Assembly: GCA_021325555.1 (NCBI GenBank)
Contig: JAJPGY010000043.1
Coordinates: 62,001-126,000 of the forward strand
DNA from: Pseudomonadota bacterium
Lineage (GTDB): Bacteria; Cyanobacteriota; Vampirovibrionia; Obscuribacterales; Obscuribacteraceae
Length of the DNA: 64,000 bases
Direction of reading: 5' to 3'
Both the position numbers and the translations under genes were made by a program. Within the stretch, counting starts at the first letter, position 1. Each line of letters begins with the position of its first letter. Under the pieces are notes generated by a model. The model made no database searches and was not told the origin of the DNA. It saw nothing but the letters and a program-made list of their open reading frames with translations. Positions 62,571 through 64,000 of the stretch are shown here, in pieces.

Positions 62571-63305
62571 ATGAACGACTGGGCGCTCCACCTGGGCCGG
62601 CTGGCGGAAAATCATCCTTGCTCCGGTCACCCTCTTTTCCATACGCTCGCCCGCCTCACCCCGAACGCCGGACAGATAGCCGCCCTGCTGCGCAACTACG
62701 ACGCGCACGCCAGCGTCCTGCGGCGCCTGCTTTTGAAAGCGGCGGCAATCATGCCCGAGGAGGCGTGCACCTATGTCCTGGAGAACGTACGGAACGAGTA
62801 CGGCAACGGCAACCCCGGAGACCGCCACCAGCTGCAGCTGCTAGATCTGGCGCGCCAGGCCGGCGTCACGGACGGGCAGTTGAAGAGGGTGGTCATTCAA
62901 GCCGGCACACGCTCATACATCAAACAGGTCGTGCCTTTCTATTGCCCGCCTGCCGGGTGCGGCTCCGGGCGCCGCTTCCGTCCGGCGGTGGCCGCCGGGG
63001 CGATAACGGCCACGGAGATTCTGGCGATCAGGGAGTTCGTAGCCATGCAGAGTGCTTTTGCGCGGGTCGGCCTGGCGCACCACGTATGGTTCGATCACGT
63101 GAGCACCGAGCAGGCGCACTCCGGCGATTCCCTGGCGCTCGCGCTTCACTTCGTCGAACGATACGACGCGGGCGACGCCGTGCTTTACGGGTTGACCGGC
63201 GTGCTTGACGCCAATTTCAGCCTCTATGACGGCCTGCTGGCCGCCCTGGCAGGGGCGGCCGAGCCGGAGCCTGTGGAGCCTGTCCCGGCGTTGCCGGGCG
63301 TATAA
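62571..63305 (+). CDS. Haem-oxygenase-like / PqqC-like iron redox protein
   Basis: 244 residues, an all-helical protein. Motifs 'HPLFHTLARLTPNAGQIAALLRNYDAH' (in parts, about 20-47), 'MPEEACTYVLENVRNEYGNGNPGDRHQLQL' (about 61-90, with E, E and H as potential metal ligands) and 'FDHVSTEQAHSGDSL' (about 175-190) match the 'iron-containing redox enzyme' group that shares the PqqC/TenA fold. Members oxidise small substrates with a di-iron centre. The substrate here is unknown. It is in an operon with trxB. A linker rich in Glu/Pro ends the protein. Confidence 0.7.
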   Translation: MNDWALHLGRLAENHPCSGHPLFHTLARLTPNAGQIAALLRNYDAHASVLRRLLLKAAAIMPEEACTYVLENVRNEYGNGNPGDRHQLQLLDLARQAGVTDGQLKRVVIQAGTRSYIKQVVPFYCPPAGCGSGRRFRPAVAAGAITATEILAIREFVAMQSAFARVGLAHHVWFDHVSTEQAHSGDSLALALHFVERYDAGDAVLYGLTGVLDANFSLYDGLLAALAGAAEPEPVEPVPALPGV

Positions 63306-63468
63306 GGGCAGGCTTGCCGGCCGGATCCCTGCATGCCCTTCCGCCTGGTGGTGGACGTCACCGACAAAACGGGCACCTTCGTTTCGGCGAACTCCTCTTT
63401 CCGTTGACCAGGGTGCCGACGCGAATGGGGATCAGCTCACCCTTGAACTTCTTGCTCAGCATCGACAT
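63224..63468 (-). pseudogene. Small minus-strand gene split by a one-base frameshift
   Basis: From ATG 63468 (or 63462) the minus strand reads 'MLSKKFKGELIPIRVGTLVNG' and then stops in that frame. In the next frame the same strand reads 'KEEFAETKVPVLSVTSTTRRKG' and continues to a TAG at 63224. Both parts have the GC-rich third positions typical of genes here, whereas the plus-strand readings do not. One extra base at about 63398-63402 (AAAGG side of the plus-strand CTTTCC) would fuse them into about 80 residues. The end overlaps the haem-oxygenase-like gene by 82 bases. No family recognised. Confidence 0.4.
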
Positions 63469-63668
63469 CCCCAAAATTACTCGTGTTACCATACACTCCA
63501 CTCAAACGTCGTCTTTGGGCATCGTTCGGCTGCCCGATGCAGAAAATAAGTCACAGTTTGTCCCGGACCAGGCGATGCTCTATGCTTTTGTCCGGACTGC
63601 GTGAAGGCCCGCAACGGCATGGGCGGCGCGGCGATGGGCGATAACGGCGGCGAGGAGGGAAGGCGATC

Positions 63669-64000
63669 GTGTCCGGCACCAAACAAGAAAGCAAAACTGG
63701 CTGGCAATCCCGCAAGGCGAACCGGCTGCTCGAGGAGACCAGCCCGTACCTTTTGCAGCACGCCTACAATCCGGTCGACTGGTACCCCTGGTGCCAGGAG
63801 GCGCTGGACGCGGCACGCAAGGAGGACAAACCGATCCTGCTGTCGATCGGTTATTCGGCCTGCCACTGGTGCCATGTCATGGAGCACGAGTCCTTCGAGA
63901 ACGAAGAGATTGCCAGACTGATGAACGAGTATTTCGTGCCCATCAAGGTGGACCGCGAGGAGCGCCCCGACCTCGACGAGATCTATATGAAGGCGGTTCA
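63669..64000 (+). CDS. DUF255 thioredoxin-fold protein (YyaL/SPATA20-like), 3' end outside the window
   Basis: GTG 63669 follows GGAGGGAAGG; 110 codons are visible before the window ends. The conserved DUF255 start is unmistakable: 'NRLLEETSPYLLQHAYNPVDWYPW' read in two parts, 'KPILLSIGYSACHWCHVMEHESF' with the CHWC redox-type motif, and 'VPIKVDREERPDLDEIYM'. Full-length members are about 650-700 residues with an N-terminal thioredoxin-like and C-terminal (alpha/alpha)6-barrel domain. The biochemical role is not established. Confidence 0.9.
   Translation, partial: MSGTKQESKTGWQSRKANRLLEETSPYLLQHAYNPVDWYPWCQEALDAARKEDKPILLSIGYSACHWCHVMEHESFENEEIARLMNEYFVPIKVDREERPDLDEIYMKAV

Overview
The window is about 60% GC with dense, short-gapped, mostly operonic genes, so it is bacterial. 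No rRNA, tRNA or CRISPR was recognised. A GC3-rich codon pattern, TTG/GTG starts and a DnaB intein at the same insertion site (RESG/SIEQD) as the Synechocystis DnaB intein fit an uncultured lineage, perhaps a non-photosynthetic relative of Cyanobacteriota (Vampirovibrionia/Obscuribacterales-like). That placement is a guess; inteins move horizontally and no phylogenetic marker was tested.

Layout. 1-3162: a plus-strand module of four genes (cut-off gene, a secreted protein with a two-helix hairpin, a secreted helical protein, a replication-relaxation/MobC-like winged-helix protein), possibly the end of a conjugative element, closed by a terminator. 3241-4066: toxin-antitoxin debris (MazF C-terminal fragment; a frameshifted HVO_A0114-family regulator). 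4014-10543: a lipid kinase, then an HlyD + double-ATPase + two ABC-2 permease exporter of YbhGFSR type. 10682-19809: metabolic and small exported genes (FolC coupled to a repeat protein with carboxypeptidase-regulatory-like domains, a Nudix hydrolase, zinc MDR dehydrogenase, acetyl-CoA synthetase). 19891-32889: one giant secreted beta-repeat protein of 4332 residues, 20% of the window. 33096-34466: a RelE/HigB-type toxin gene broken by an in-frame TGA next to an intact Xre antitoxin, and an orphan protein. 34866-37073: DnaB with an intein.

37327-43812 (minus): grpE-dnaK-dnaJ continuing into an exported YVTN beta-propeller and an exported helical protein. 44066-46158: a DUF1611/DgcN-type gene overlapping a dipeptide epimerase, probably for D-glutamate or murein-peptide use. 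46142-47215: decayed DNA. 47216-54537 (minus): a nine-gene Tad/Flp pilus operon with two tiny pilins but no secretin or prepilin peptidase. 54826-55614: a Fur-family regulator with a good promoter, a 14-bp palindromic operator at the start site and a long helical tail. 55601-64000: two glycosyltransferases, a TPR protein, a Dnmt2-like cytosine-C5 methyltransferase, a CHAD protein, thioredoxin reductase, a haem-oxygenase-like (PqqC-like) protein and the start of a DUF255 thioredoxin-fold protein.

Several small genes each need exactly one extra base to read through (3759, 15750, 63400). This is either real gene decay or a homopolymer consensus problem in the assembly; it can be settled with reads. 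The most rewarding items are the giant adhesin-like protein, the Dnmt2-like enzyme, the DnaB intein with a reduced endonuclease, the chaperone operon carrying exported proteins, and the Fur-type gene with its operator.
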